Of a stretch of 34,231 nucleotides of DNA, positions 1 to 9,228 are shown in pieces; positions within the stretch are counted from its first letter, which is position 1, and every line of letters starts with the position of its first letter. A program made the position numbers and the translations under genes. The stretch comes from Bacillota bacterium (GTDB lineage: Bacteria; Bacillota; Clostridia; Caldicoprobacterales; Xylanivirgaceae), in assembly GCA_023621995.1 (NCBI GenBank), contig JAMOAB010000125.1, positions 1 through 34,231 on the forward strand, written 5' to 3'. Below the pieces are notes generated by a model that was not told the origin of the DNA, did not search any database, and saw nothing but the letters and a program-made list of their open reading frames with translations.

Positions 1-719
1 GGAAATACTCTAAAGCCCTTATCCATGAAGAGTTCTACTGAAGGATAGACTTCTCTATAATCGTAGTGCCAATCACATATGACAATGTCTTTGGGTATCA
101 TATCTATAGCTGGAGCTATACCATAAATATCTGCATCCCACTGGGTATATCCTAAAGTCTCAGCATCTATCAGTCGATCTCCCCACATAAACATTTCTAC
201 CCCTCTTTTTTCTACCAAGTGGGAATAATAGTCATTCACTGCCTTAGCATATAGCTCAGCCTTGTCTTTACCTTTGCAACGTGGACAGTTATCGTCTCCT
301 ATTACAAATACTTCATCCATGCCTACATGAAAAGCATCGGCTTCAAAGGCATCTATCAATTCATCCATAAGCTGAAATATTAGGGTATTTATATCAGGAT
401 GTAGTGGACACCAACTTCTACAGTAAAAATCTGGCCACTGTGCATCTCGAGGCACATGTGGCGTCTCATCAAACTCAGGATATTTATCCAAAATACTGTT
501 TGGCATTCCGCCCCAGCCTTGGTGTCCCAGGCATTCAAACAAAGGAATAAGCCTTATATCATTTTCTCGGCACAATGCGGCAAGCTCATGTGCATCAGCT
601 TTGGTTAAGGTACCCTCTGCCAATTCTGGGTGTGACTCAAATATAAAATTGGTGTTTACTTCTAATATGGATCCAAAACGCATATGAAAACCTTTCCATC
701 TACCTTTATAATCTTTCAT
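1..719 (-). CDS. GH20-like beta-hexosaminidase family glycosidase, partial (3' end beyond window)
   Basis: The reading frame opens with ATG at 719 behind AGGAGG (about 8 bases upstream) and stays open to the window edge, giving about 239 residues from MKDYKGRWKGFHMRFGS. The body looks like a GH20 TIM barrel. HVGMDEVF near residues 131-138 matches the family's Asp-Glu catalytic pair (D135, E136), where the Asp positions the substrate acetamido group and the Glu is the general acid. It is followed by a CPRCKGKDKAELY segment and MFMWGDR. There is no signal peptide, so the enzyme is probably cytoplasmic and acts on imported amino-sugar oligosaccharides. It is the last visible gene of the sugar-uptake operon, 65 bases after a permease. 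The family call rests on motifs only, and substrate and exact subfamily are inference. Confidence 0.75.
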   Translation of the reverse strand, partial: MKDYKGRWKGFHMRFGSILEVNTNFIFESHPELAEGTLTKADAHELAALCRENDIRLIPLFECLGHQGWGGMPNSILDKYPEFDETPHVPRDAQWPDFYCRSWCPLHPDINTLIFQLMDELIDAFEADAFHVGMDEVFVIGDDNCPRCKGKDKAELYAKAVNDYYSHLVEKRGVEMFMWGDRLIDAETLGYTQWDADIYGIAPAIDMIPKDIVICDWHYDYREVYPSVELFMDKGFRVF

Positions 720-784
720 TATTAATCCTCCTAACAATATTTATAATTAAACATAATTTTTTAAAATATAAACAACTATAAATT

Positions 785-1735
785 TTAATTTGCCAAACCT
801 GTACGCTCTATACCTTGAGTAAATTTGTTTTGTAAGAATATATACATGATAAACAATGGAAGTATAATAAGTATAGCTCCTGCCATACCAAGAGGACTTA
901 CAATCATTCCACTGGCACTCTCATATACATTTTTCACATCTGTCATAAGAAGATTAAGGGACATTGATAACAATGAACGTTCAGGTACCATCAAATATAC
1001 AGATGGCTGAAAACTATCATTCCAGTGCCATACTATAGATAATATAGCAGTAACTAATATTGGAGATCTTGCAAGTGGTAGCACAATGCTAATATATGTC
1101 CTAAAGGTTCCTGCACCGTCTATCCGGGCTGCCTCTTCAAGTTCCCGTGGTAATGATCTGAAAAATTGTCTAAATATAAATATAAACAATCCACCTTTTA
1201 ATCCCATACCAAAATATGTAGGAAGTATTATTGGCCAAAAAGTATCTAACATACCTAAGTTAGAATATTGTATATATAGAGGAATAACCAATACCTGTGG
1301 TGGTATTATGAGACTAAATAGTACCAAAGCAAATATAAGGTTCCTACCAGGAAAATCGAATCTTGCCAATCCATATGCTATAAATGAACAAGACAATATT
1401 TGTCCCAAGGCAGAACTCAATACTACTATCAAATTATTTTTTAGTCCTCGCCAATAGGACATCTTATCCATAGCCTCGCGATAGTTATCCCATTGGGGAT
1501 TTCTGACAATCCATTTTGAACTTATATCAGCAAGATGAAGAGGACCCTTTAGCGAGTTTGTAAACATATATAAGAATGGAAATAGAAATACAAACATAAA
1601 TTCTATAAGTAGTATATAAACTAAAGCCTTCACTACAATCTGAGACATACGCTTTTTGAAAAAGTTAGCGTCTAGAGGTGCCGTTCTTTCCCTCTTCGTC
1701 ATCTCTATTTGTGTATTTTCTACATTCAATCTCAT
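785..1735 (-). CDS. carbohydrate ABC transporter permease, MalG type (second pair)
   Basis: This is an inner-membrane subunit of a CUT1-family sugar importer. It has about six hydrophobic segments, starting with one near LVYILLIEFMFVFLFPFLYMF, and the cytoplasmic EAA loop LEEAARIDGAGTFRTYISIVLPLA that docks the ATPase. The C terminus is typical of MalG-like proteins. It directly follows its MalF-like partner, and the ribosome-binding site lies just past the partner's stop. A GTG at 1759 is in frame but has no ribosome-binding site. AAAGGAGG at 1738-1745 points to ATG 1735 (2-base gap) or TTG 1729 (8-base gap), so the start is uncertain by a few codons. Family membership is very secure, but the substrate cannot be read from the sequence. 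Confidence 0.92.
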   Translation of the reverse strand: MRLNVENTQIEMTKRERTAPLDANFFKKRMSQIVVKALVYILLIEFMFVFLFPFLYMFTNSLKGPLHLADISSKWIVRNPQWDNYREAMDKMSYWRGLKNNLIVVLSSALGQILSCSFIAYGLARFDFPGRNLIFALVLFSLIIPPQVLVIPLYIQYSNLGMLDTFWPIILPTYFGMGLKGGLFIFIFRQFFRSLPRELEEAARIDGAGTFRTYISIVLPLARSPILVTAILSIVWHWNDSFQPSVYLMVPERSLLSMSLNLLMTDVKNVYESASGMIVSPLGMAGAILIILPLFIMYIFLQNKFTQGIERTGLAN

Positions 1736-1748
1736 TACCTCCTTTATA

Positions 1749-2663
1749 TTATCTATCACCTAGATATACCACAAATCTACCTAAGATCAAAAATACTAAC
1801 CCGATTACAATTCCAATAAACATGAAAAATATCCAACCTAATGCAGCACCATAGCCAAATTCCATATTGGTAAAGGCAACTTTTATAGTATACTCCATAA
1901 CCTTGTTGTCAACATTTGTAAACGAATCTATGAGTGTATATATTACATTTAGCAATATAGAAGGGGTTATCATAGGAAGAGTAATCTTCCAAAACATTTC
2001 CCAGCTACTAGCACCATCGCAATGTGCAGATTCATAGAGCTCTATTGGTACACCTTGTAAAGCACCCATAAATATCAGTATTTGTATACCAGACATCCAT
2101 AATATAAACGATAGCCTATTAAATATGTTTTGAACTACCTTAGCAACATCTGGACTTAAATAGGTAGTAAAGAGCTCAGGAGTGGATATAGCCCCTGCCA
2201 TTACTTGGGTATCGCTTGTTTCTGCCCTTCCAGTTACGGCTTGTAAAAGTTCCTTGTCTAGCTGAGTTCCTAATAGTTGCTTCATGACCAGTCCCGTACC
2301 TAAGAGCACTGGAAGAAAAAATACTATCCTAAAAAAGCCTTTGCCCTTTAAATCTTTATTTAAGAGTATTGCTATAAATAACGAATATATAATTATTATT
2401 GGTGTGTCGATCAGTGTGTTACGTACTGTCTCCAAAAATTTAGGTGTAAAATCTACATCTACTACAAAGGCTTTTATATAATTTTGCCATCCTACAGATT
2501 TTATTTCAAAGTTAGCCACATCTATAACCTTTCCAAAGCTCAATATAAGAGAACTAAAAAAGGGATAAGCAAAGAAAAATATGAACCCTATAAGCCAAGG
2601 TAATACAAATTTATACCCTTCAAGATTATATTTTTGTTCTGCCGTCAAATGGATTTTTTTCAA
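1749..2663 (-). CDS. sugar ABC transporter permease, MalF/UgpA type (second pair)
   Basis: This 304-residue integral membrane protein is the MalF-like partner of the permease at 785-1735. The N terminus PWLIGFIFFFAYPFFSSLILSF is the usual first membrane segment of CUT1 permeases. The EAA loop ELYESAHCDGASSWEMFWKITLP lies in the C-terminal half. A soluble stretch near residues 130-165, following MKQLLGTQ, makes the extracellular loop longer than usual. The start is TTG at 2663, because GGAGG at 2674-2678 lies 10 bases upstream and a nearby ATG at 2670 is out of frame and closes quickly. The ribosome-binding site overlaps the end of the DUF5696 gene, which indicates translational coupling in one operon. 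Confidence 0.93.
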   Translation of the reverse strand: MKKIHLTAEQKYNLEGYKFVLPWLIGFIFFFAYPFFSSLILSFGKVIDVANFEIKSVGWQNYIKAFVVDVDFTPKFLETVRNTLIDTPIIIIYSLFIAILLNKDLKGKGFFRIVFFLPVLLGTGLVMKQLLGTQLDKELLQAVTGRAETSDTQVMAGAISTPELFTTYLSPDVAKVVQNIFNRLSFILWMSGIQILIFMGALQGVPIELYESAHCDGASSWEMFWKITLPMITPSILLNVIYTLIDSFTNVDNKVMEYTIKVAFTNMEFGYGAALGWIFFMFIGIVIGLVFLILGRFVVYLGDR

Positions 2664-2669
2664 AATACA

Positions 2670-5246
2670 TCAACCTCCATTTTTCACTACAAGATAATCA
2701 TTTGCCTGTATGTTATGGCCATCTACTTCTTGTTTTTTCGAAGAATAATTGACATATACAGTTATTCCATTTTCATATATAGTTTTATACACATCTTCTT
2801 TCACCTTTTCGTGACCTACTATACACTTATTTACTGTGTCTCCCAAATTGTCATTAAATTCTTTGTATACCTCTATAGCTTCATCTTTCCAATCATCAAA
2901 CTTCGATGAAAACAGTTGATTATATGAGGTGTGTATGAGATTCTCTGAATCTTCATATGTTAATTGATAATAAGGAATACATCCATATTCTATGGCTTTA
3001 AGTTTTTCTCTATCGCTATCATAAAACAAGTTAAAAGGCTTTGAAGAATATGGTATAAATCCGTGTACTACCATCTGATAAAAAGGGACAGACTCATCAG
3101 TAATAAAATATCCCGTAGTTTCATTAGGTATATTTATTAATCTATCCACATTATCCAAGACATATTTGTTACCCCCCAAAGAAGCAGCTGAGCCTAATTC
3201 TTTTTTAGACGTCTTTACTATCTCATTCCACGATTGAGCTGTTTCTTGCCTACTTACTTGATACTTGGTATTGTAATCGGCATATATAAAAGAACCTGCT
3301 TTCTCAAGAGCTATGCCATCTACACTGAACTTCTGAAAAAATGGTAGTACCTTATTCCTAAAACGGCTAAGTGCTACAACGGGAGAAAAAATATATCTCC
3401 TCCTGTACTTATCACTTATCTGCCTAGTACTCTTATCTCGTGCTACATCGTTACCAATAGAAAAGCCACCATTTTCTCTATGAGCATCTATAAGGTTATC
3501 CTGCAGATATAATGTATATCCATTTTTATCTACCTCGTCAATAAGTTTTTTAAAATCTCTTTTACTTCCCAATTTACTTTCTATTTTATATTGGGGAGGG
3601 TAAGTATGAAAACCATTCTTCATCCAGCCTAACAAATTGATTTGTATAGTATTTATACCAGCTTGTTTCAGTTCTTCTATTATGTCTACAGCCTGACTGA
3701 ATGTAGTCATTTTTACAAATTTATCCTTCAATACCCTCTCTTCTTTAATGCCCATTAAGAGATCCAGTCCAAAAGGCATTACATCATTTAAGCTTTGACT
3801 CTTTTGCAGTTCGCCACTCTCTACCAAATATTCTCTATATCTATTTGCCATACCACTGTAGTTTGCATCTTCACCACTTAAAAATGCAAACGTAACTTCT
3901 CTATCTTGCTCCAATCTCTCTCTCTCTATCAGATAGTATCCAAACCCTGACCAACTCTTAGTTATAGGTTTGTAACTTCTCCTATATACAAAACCAAAAC
4001 TACTTCTATTTATATCCACATTATAACCAGCTGGATAAAATTTTACATTGGAATCAGCTTCACCTTCAGATATAAATGACACAAAAGCATTGTCTTCCCT
4101 TTTAATGCCATACACAGGTAGCATTACATCTTTTATTCCATTTTCTTTATTTAAGTCATGCTCATTTAAATCTACATTATATTCTGAGTATATATCCTTG
4201 CTATAAAATTGATTTTGCGGTGGAGGATTTTCTCTGAAATAGGTGATTCCACCACTACCATCAGGATAGAATACATATCCTTCTTCATCTGTATATCCTG
4301 CACCAAAGTATGGTAACAAGTGTAATTCTACTAGCCCTCCTACACTTACACCTTTGAGAGCAGCAGCATTTGACATGACCTCAAAACTTAAATCCAGTAA
4401 ATTCTCTGTCAAGTCCAATATCTTTTGGGCGTCTTTCTTGTCCAATTGGGCTTTTTTTAATCTATCCTCTAAGCCTTTAGCATCTCTTGAACCTTTAATT
4501 ATTGACCTAAAGGAAGTAGTAGCACTATAGAGCCCTTGAGCACTAGAAGCCAAGCCATATACCCCTTTTATCTGTGCAACCCTTGTTTCAGCTCTGCTTA
4601 AATATGTTTCAGCCTTCGATATTAGATTTTTTATCTCTGGTATATTTGCTTTTTTTATGCTATTGAAATCTTTTCGGATTTCTACAATATTTGCGTTTAT
4701 TATTTCCATACGTTCTTCCAGTTCCTCACCTATTCCTACAGATTCTTTTACTCCATCTGATGGTATACGCACTTTTAGAAATTCATCTTCTAAAAAAACC
4801 TCAAGGGTTATGTGCATATTTAATTCTTCCATCTTAAATATTAACCTAACCCCATTGTCAATGGGATGGCTATCCACTTTTGTCTTTAGTCTTAAATAAC
4901 TACGTGTACTGACATTATCAGCATCTTTCGTTAAATCAGTATATGTTATTAAAAATATAGAACGAATAGCTGTCTTTATATCATCGTTTAAATTCTCCGC
5001 ATGCTCAATCCTGTCTAAATCCACATCAGATGTCCATACAAAATCACTCTCTTTATCTAAAACAGCTATAGAAATTTCCTCGTCATTATAATATAAGGTA
5101 AGGGTATCTGTTTCGCCTACCTTTTCGTATCCAACCAGTTTTTCGTCATTTGGATATGCATAAACTGGCTGAGCAAATGGTGTAAATATTTCAAAGACAC
5201 ACAAAAATGATAATGTAATACACAGTAACTTAAATTTAGTTTTCAA
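2670..5246 (-). CDS. secreted DUF5696-type glycosidase-like protein with coiled-coil insertion
   Basis: The 858-residue protein has a signal peptide (positive MKTK, a hydrophobic core, likely cleavage after VYA near residue 30). Residues 35-165 form a beta-rich N-terminal domain. Residues about 170-298 are strongly helical and rich in Glu/Lys/Ala heptads, probably a coiled coil. The sequence then resumes with LHLLPYFGAGYTDEEGYVFYPDGSGG, a segment I associate with the DUF5696 family. Residues about 500-760 look like a TIM barrel (INTIQINLLGWMKNG, YTLYLQDN, YFITDESVPFYQ). Activity is unproven; it may be an extracellular polysaccharide-acting or sensing protein. It sits between the Yip1-like gene and the second permease pair in one operon. 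The domain family is a recall-based call, and function is inference from context. Confidence 0.8.
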   Translation of the reverse strand: MKTKFKLLCITLSFLCVFEIFTPFAQPVYAYPNDEKLVGYEKVGETDTLTLYYNDEEISIAVLDKESDFVWTSDVDLDRIEHAENLNDDIKTAIRSIFLITYTDLTKDADNVSTRSYLRLKTKVDSHPIDNGVRLIFKMEELNMHITLEVFLEDEFLKVRIPSDGVKESVGIGEELEERMEIINANIVEIRKDFNSIKKANIPEIKNLISKAETYLSRAETRVAQIKGVYGLASSAQGLYSATTSFRSIIKGSRDAKGLEDRLKKAQLDKKDAQKILDLTENLLDLSFEVMSNAAALKGVSVGGLVELHLLPYFGAGYTDEEGYVFYPDGSGGITYFRENPPPQNQFYSKDIYSEYNVDLNEHDLNKENGIKDVMLPVYGIKREDNAFVSFISEGEADSNVKFYPAGYNVDINRSSFGFVYRRSYKPITKSWSGFGYYLIERERLEQDREVTFAFLSGEDANYSGMANRYREYLVESGELQKSQSLNDVMPFGLDLLMGIKEERVLKDKFVKMTTFSQAVDIIEELKQAGINTIQINLLGWMKNGFHTYPPQYKIESKLGSKRDFKKLIDEVDKNGYTLYLQDNLIDAHRENGGFSIGNDVARDKSTRQISDKYRRRYIFSPVVALSRFRNKVLPFFQKFSVDGIALEKAGSFIYADYNTKYQVSRQETAQSWNEIVKTSKKELGSAASLGGNKYVLDNVDRLINIPNETTGYFITDESVPFYQMVVHGFIPYSSKPFNLFYDSDREKLKAIEYGCIPYYQLTYEDSENLIHTSYNQLFSSKFDDWKDEAIEVYKEFNDNLGDTVNKCIVGHEKVKEDVYKTIYENGITVYVNYSSKKQEVDGHNIQANDYLVVKNGG

Positions 5247-5260
5247 TTTAACACCCCTCC

Positions 5261-5884
5261 TTATCTCATATAGAGCAGTTTTATCTCACTGATTATTTCC
5301 TTAACAAATACTACTATCTGATCGCCTAGAGAATAAAATAGTGCAATTAGAAGCCATATGATTATTACACTTAAACCACTAAGTAAACACACACCCAACG
5401 TCTTCCAAAATTTATACTCATTCATGGTCGATGTAGATATAAAAAACAGAATAATTATCCAAGCCCACTTTATAAACTGTAATCTAGCAAATAGTCCTGA
5501 ATCCTTAGCACTCATGAAATGAGATAGTAATGCCAATATAGGCGTAAGGATTATATATGGCAACATGGAATAAGCAGTACTAGCTAATTGTTCCTTTAAC
5601 ATTGTCTTACCTTCCATTATAGTAGTCATGGAATAGCAAGCTATAGTCCATGTAAGTAATGGTATAAACATTCTAGCTAGTTCAGTCCATATATTAGTTT
5701 CCCTAGGGTTTAGCATAGACAACGGATAATGAGTAAAATATATATCCACTAATCTAGCTAGTATTATAAGAAAGAAGAGTACTATAGTAGGGGTATAATC
5801 AAAATTCTCTCGTTTCTCTTTTATAACTCTAAAGCCCCTTATAGGATGAAATAATATGATAAGAGCAGTCTTTAATCCATCCAT
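5261..5884 (-). CDS. Yip1-family integral membrane protein
   Basis: The 207-residue protein opens with LKTALIILFHPIRGFRVIKEKRENFDY, a pattern typical of bacterial Yip1-domain proteins. At least five hydrophobic segments follow, for example TIVLFFLIILARLVDIYF, LLTWTIACYSM, TAYSMLPYIILTPILALL and VIIIWLLIALFYS. It therefore lies in the cytoplasmic membrane. The ribosome-binding site GGGGTGATC overlaps the last codons of the NHL/TPR gene, whose stop is only three bases upstream, so the two are translationally coupled. No biochemical role is known to me for bacterial Yip1 proteins of this kind. Tight packing with the NHL/TPR and DUF5696 genes suggests a joint membrane or secretion-related function in the sugar locus. 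Confidence 0.8.
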   Translation of the reverse strand: MDGLKTALIILFHPIRGFRVIKEKRENFDYTPTIVLFFLIILARLVDIYFTHYPLSMLNPRETNIWTELARMFIPLLTWTIACYSMTTIMEGKTMLKEQLASTAYSMLPYIILTPILALLSHFMSAKDSGLFARLQFIKWAWIIILFFISTSTMNEYKFWKTLGVCLLSGLSVIIIWLLIALFYSLGDQIVVFVKEIISEIKLLYMR

Positions 5885-5887
5885 GAG

Positions 5888-7321
5888 CTAGATCACCCCT
5901 TTCCATGTTTTCGTCTCTCTGATATATTTGTCGCTAAGCTTCTTCAAATAACGTACGAACCGGATTATTGCTATTATTGCGACAACTACTGCTAGAACTA
6001 TCCAACCGAAATATTCCCTAAAATTTTGATGTCGCCGTTCTGCAAAAGAATCTGAATATCCTTCCTTATCATCGGCTAACTTATATGCCTTCATTGATTG
6101 ATTCCATTTTTCTTGCTTCATATAAGCCTTACCCATACCCTTGTGGGCCACATAATAATTGGGGCCAACCTTTAGTATCTCTTTCCAAGGCTCTATAGCT
6201 TCTTGATATTTTCCATCATAATATAAACTGAGAGCTGTATGAACAGTTTTTATGAATTTAGTAGGTCTGAATATTTGGATATTATTCATTCTACTATCCA
6301 ACACATATATATTACCTTCATTATCATGTACTACACTAGTAGGAAATAAAAATTTACCCCTGTATGTACCTCTACCCCCAAATACTGTAAGTAAATTCCC
6401 CTCTTGATCATATTGGTACAATCTACATGTACTACTCTCTAGCGCAGTTATTATACCGTTTTCATCTACCGTTAGGTCTACGAAAGCAGGTTCTATCTTA
6501 TTACCATATTCATCTATCTCTTCTCCAAAAAAACCATCTTCAGGATATATGTTTTCTCCTAAAGTAGTCATCTTTTTAATCTGTTCTGTTTTAGCCCTCA
6601 GAGTTGTAGCATATATCATTCCATCATCAGTTATTACAAAGTTAGAATGGGCTGGTGGTAATCTCTTTGCCAGTTGTTCCTTCTGTTCAGGAGATGCAAA
6701 TATCCTTATAAGTACATCTTTAAAACTAAACTCTAAGCGAGTAGGAGCCACATATCCTTTAAAATGGTTGTTTGCATCCAACACTATAAATCCATGATAG
6801 TCATCATTTAATGCATATATCTGATTTATCGCATCTATATATACTTTAGTTGGTTTAAACGGCGATTTCTTATCATACAATGGTGATTCCGGTTGGACGA
6901 ATTCTTCAACAAATTTTCCATCAGGATCTAAGTGTACAATTCTACCGTTACCAGTATCTGCAACATACATATCTCCATATTCATCTACATAGATACCATT
7001 CGGATTGTTAAATTTTTTTGTGTCCCCGTCATACTGTCCAAGAAGTCTACCTTCTGTGCTTAATTTAAGCACCCTATTATTTCCAGTATCTACTACATAT
7101 AATTTTCCATCTTTATCTATGAAGAGATCCTGTGCATTGTTTAAATATCCAGCCCCCTCAAAATAAGAAAGTACTTTTTCGACTCTGTAGGTTGAAGGAA
7201 TGGCTATACGCTCTTTGTTTTCATCCAGAATATAGTCATAATTACTTGCACCATAGACAGTACTACTAAAAAAACATATCAACACTACCAACATAAAAGC
7301 TATTTTTTTTATTCTTTTCAT
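5888..7321 (-). CDS. membrane-anchored NHL-repeat beta-propeller with TPR and C-terminal TM
   Basis: The protein has about 477 residues. The start at ATG 7321 is chosen because GGAGG lies 8 bases upstream, whereas an ATG five codons earlier has no ribosome-binding site. A signal peptide ends near VYG|AS. At least three NHL-type repeats follow (for example GKLYVVDTGNNRVLKL, GDMYVADTGNGRIVHLDPDG and GNIYVLDSRMNNIQIFRP), suggesting a beta-propeller of about six blades on the outer face. After it comes a TPR-like helical pair (LYYDGKYQEAIEPWKEIL, AHKGMGKAYMKQEKW), then one membrane span (WIVLAVVVAIIAIIRFV) and a basic tail. It is probably a surface scaffold or polysaccharide-binding protein, since no catalytic residues are evident. 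It sits between the first permease pair and the Yip1 gene. Confidence 0.85.
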   Translation of the reverse strand: MKRIKKIAFMLVVLICFFSSTVYGASNYDYILDENKERIAIPSTYRVEKVLSYFEGAGYLNNAQDLFIDKDGKLYVVDTGNNRVLKLSTEGRLLGQYDGDTKKFNNPNGIYVDEYGDMYVADTGNGRIVHLDPDGKFVEEFVQPESPLYDKKSPFKPTKVYIDAINQIYALNDDYHGFIVLDANNHFKGYVAPTRLEFSFKDVLIRIFASPEQKEQLAKRLPPAHSNFVITDDGMIYATTLRAKTEQIKKMTTLGENIYPEDGFFGEEIDEYGNKIEPAFVDLTVDENGIITALESSTCRLYQYDQEGNLLTVFGGRGTYRGKFLFPTSVVHDNEGNIYVLDSRMNNIQIFRPTKFIKTVHTALSLYYDGKYQEAIEPWKEILKVGPNYYVAHKGMGKAYMKQEKWNQSMKAYKLADDKEGYSDSFAERRHQNFREYFGWIVLAVVVAIIAIIRFVRYLKKLSDKYIRETKTWKGVI

Positions 7322-7336
7322 ATTCTCAGCCTCCAT

Positions 7337-8218
7337 TTATGCCTTAATCCCCGAATATGCCATGGTTTCCATAACTCTAGACTGCATAAACAAGAATATT
7401 AATATAGTTGGTAGTGTAGTTAAAAAAGTGGCTGCTGCCATAGCACCTGAGCGAGCAACTTGCCCTGGTCCTCCTTGAATAGTCTGTAAGGCCAATGGTA
7501 ATGTTTTCATAGTTTGACTAGTTATAAACACTAATGGTGAGAAATAGTCATTCCAGTTTGATACGAAAGAAAATACTATGAGAGTGGCCCATGCCGGTCT
7601 TGCCATAGGCATTACAATAGTCCAAAATATTCTAAAATCTCTTGCTCCATCTATCTTGGCAGCTTCTAAAAGTTCGTCTGGAACCTCTTCCATAAACTGT
7701 TTCATTAGGAATAGGTTATATGCTACTGCCAACTTTGGCACTATTAAAGACCAATATGTATTTATCATCCCCAACTTATTCACTATTAGATAGTTTGGAA
7801 TTTGAGTAACTTGTGGTGAAAACATGAGTGCAGCTACAACAATATTAAATATCGTATTTGCCCATGGCAGATCGTACTTCTCTAAAGCAAATGCTCCCAT
7901 ACTGCATATGATAACTGTTCCCATCACTGTAACTATAGTAGTAAACAAGCTATTGAAGACATATCGGGTAAAAGGTACCGCAGTACTATCTAATGTAGTT
8001 AAAAGTTCAGAGAAGTTTCGTAATGTTGGTTTTCTAACAAAAAACCTAGGAGGATATAAGAACAACTCATCTAGTGGCTTGAAAGCCGAGCTCACCATAT
8101 ATATAAGTGGTAACGATGTAAAGGCTACTAGTACAAACATAAATAAGTAAGTAAAAAACCAACCCCAACTAAATTTTTTGCGCTTTTTCTTTTTTTTATA
8201 TTTCTGTGCCATTATCAT
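7337..8218 (-). CDS. carbohydrate ABC transporter permease, MalG type (first pair)
   Basis: This 293-residue inner-membrane subunit of a CUT1 sugar importer begins with an unusually lysine-rich cytoplasmic N terminus (YKKKKKRKKF) before the first span. The EAA loop is LLEAAKIDGARDFRIFWTIVMPMARP. The C terminus has the usual final span and ends in RVMETMAYSGIKA. ATG 8218 is preceded by GGAGG with a 5-base gap; a second ATG at 8212 would be 11 bases away. It lies 15 bases after its MalF-like partner. The operon also carries a second, sequence-divergent pair at 785-2663, so two distinct translocation channels are encoded. Confidence 0.94.
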   Translation of the reverse strand: MIMAQKYKKKKKRKKFSWGWFFTYLFMFVLVAFTSLPLIYMVSSAFKPLDELFLYPPRFFVRKPTLRNFSELLTTLDSTAVPFTRYVFNSLFTTIVTVMGTVIICSMGAFALEKYDLPWANTIFNIVVAALMFSPQVTQIPNYLIVNKLGMINTYWSLIVPKLAVAYNLFLMKQFMEEVPDELLEAAKIDGARDFRIFWTIVMPMARPAWATLIVFSFVSNWNDYFSPLVFITSQTMKTLPLALQTIQGGPGQVARSGAMAAATFLTTLPTILIFLFMQSRVMETMAYSGIKA

Positions 8219-8233
8219 TTCGACCTCCCATCA

Positions 8234-9187
8234 TCAGTTGTCTGTTGAAAATATTTTCATACTCAATCTACCTAATAAAAATGTCAACAAGAATAATACG
8301 ACAGCAATTACCGAAGCATATCCCATATTAAACCTTATAAAAGCATGATCATATAGATGGGCAACTATTGTATGTCCTGCATAGTTGGGACTTGGCATAC
8401 CGGCTATAGATACTGCTACATCAAAGACTCCAAAAGAATTTACTATAGCATTTATCGCACCGAATAAAAGTTGAGGTTTCATACATGGAAATGTTATGTA
8501 TGCTAGCTCTTGGAATCTGTTCTGGACTCCATCAATAGCTGCAGCTTCATAGTATTCCCGTGGAATATTCTGTAGTCCTGCAAGAAATACGAGAAAGCCT
8601 GTTCCCATGCTCATCCATACAGATACTATTATTATAACTGGTAATATGGTATCTGGGTTCATATTCCACAATATGGGCTCACTTATAATACCTATATTTA
8701 TTAAAATATTATTAAGAAAGCCATATCTATCAGCAGAGAAAAAATATAACCAAACCACTGACATGGCAATGCCACTTGTCAATGAAGGCGCATAAAAAGC
8801 TAGAGCAAAGGCATTACGCCATTTTAGTTGATCTATAATCCATGCAAAGAAGAAAGAAGCAAAAAAACCAATAGGTCCCGTAACTACTGCAAATAATAGT
8901 GTATTTCTAAGTGCAATCAAAAACACATCATCATCAGTAAAGAGTAGTCTATAATTAGTAATCCCAGCCCACTTAGGAGGTTGTAATATATTATAATTAG
9001 TAAAGCTCAGGCCAATTGCTGTCACCACAGGCAACAGTATAAAAATAATAAATAGTATCATAAATGGTGCCAGCATCAAATAACCTGGACCATATCTGTT
9101 CCAAAAAGCTTTAAATTGATCCCTTTTCTGGGGGGCTTTCTGCATCTCATTTTGGCTTTGTTCAACAGTATTGACATTTACGTCCAT
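8234..9187 (-). CDS. sugar ABC transporter permease, MalF type (first pair)
   Basis: The 317-residue permease has a hydrophilic cytoplasmic N terminus of about 30 residues, then GYLMLAPFMILFIIFILLPVVTAIGLSF as its first span. The motif YYEAAAIDGVQNRFQELAYITFPCMKP is the EAA loop. It pairs with the MalG-like protein directly downstream and is preceded by the large substrate-binding protein gene, giving the classic order binding protein, MalF, MalG. ATG 9187 has AAAGGGGTG about 11 bases upstream. No ATPase is encoded in the visible operon, so the pair presumably recruits a multitask MsmX/MsiK-type ATPase encoded elsewhere, as many Bacillota CUT1 importers do. Confidence 0.94.
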   Translation of the reverse strand: MDVNVNTVEQSQNEMQKAPQKRDQFKAFWNRYGPGYLMLAPFMILFIIFILLPVVTAIGLSFTNYNILQPPKWAGITNYRLLFTDDDVFLIALRNTLLFAVVTGPIGFFASFFFAWIIDQLKWRNAFALAFYAPSLTSGIAMSVVWLYFFSADRYGFLNNILINIGIISEPILWNMNPDTILPVIIIVSVWMSMGTGFLVFLAGLQNIPREYYEAAAIDGVQNRFQELAYITFPCMKPQLLFGAINAIVNSFGVFDVAVSIAGMPSPNYAGHTIVAHLYDHAFIRFNMGYASVIAVVLFLLTFLLGRLSMKIFSTDN

Positions 9188-9228
9188 AGATGTATATACA
9201 CCCCTTTCACCAAATATCTATAGATATC

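Noticed and set aside
720-784. AT-rich imperfect dyad between the last permease and the GH20-like gene as a terminator
   Set aside because: Pairing is weak and only A/T, with no G/C stem, and the next gene has a strong ribosome-binding site, so operon continuity is more likely.
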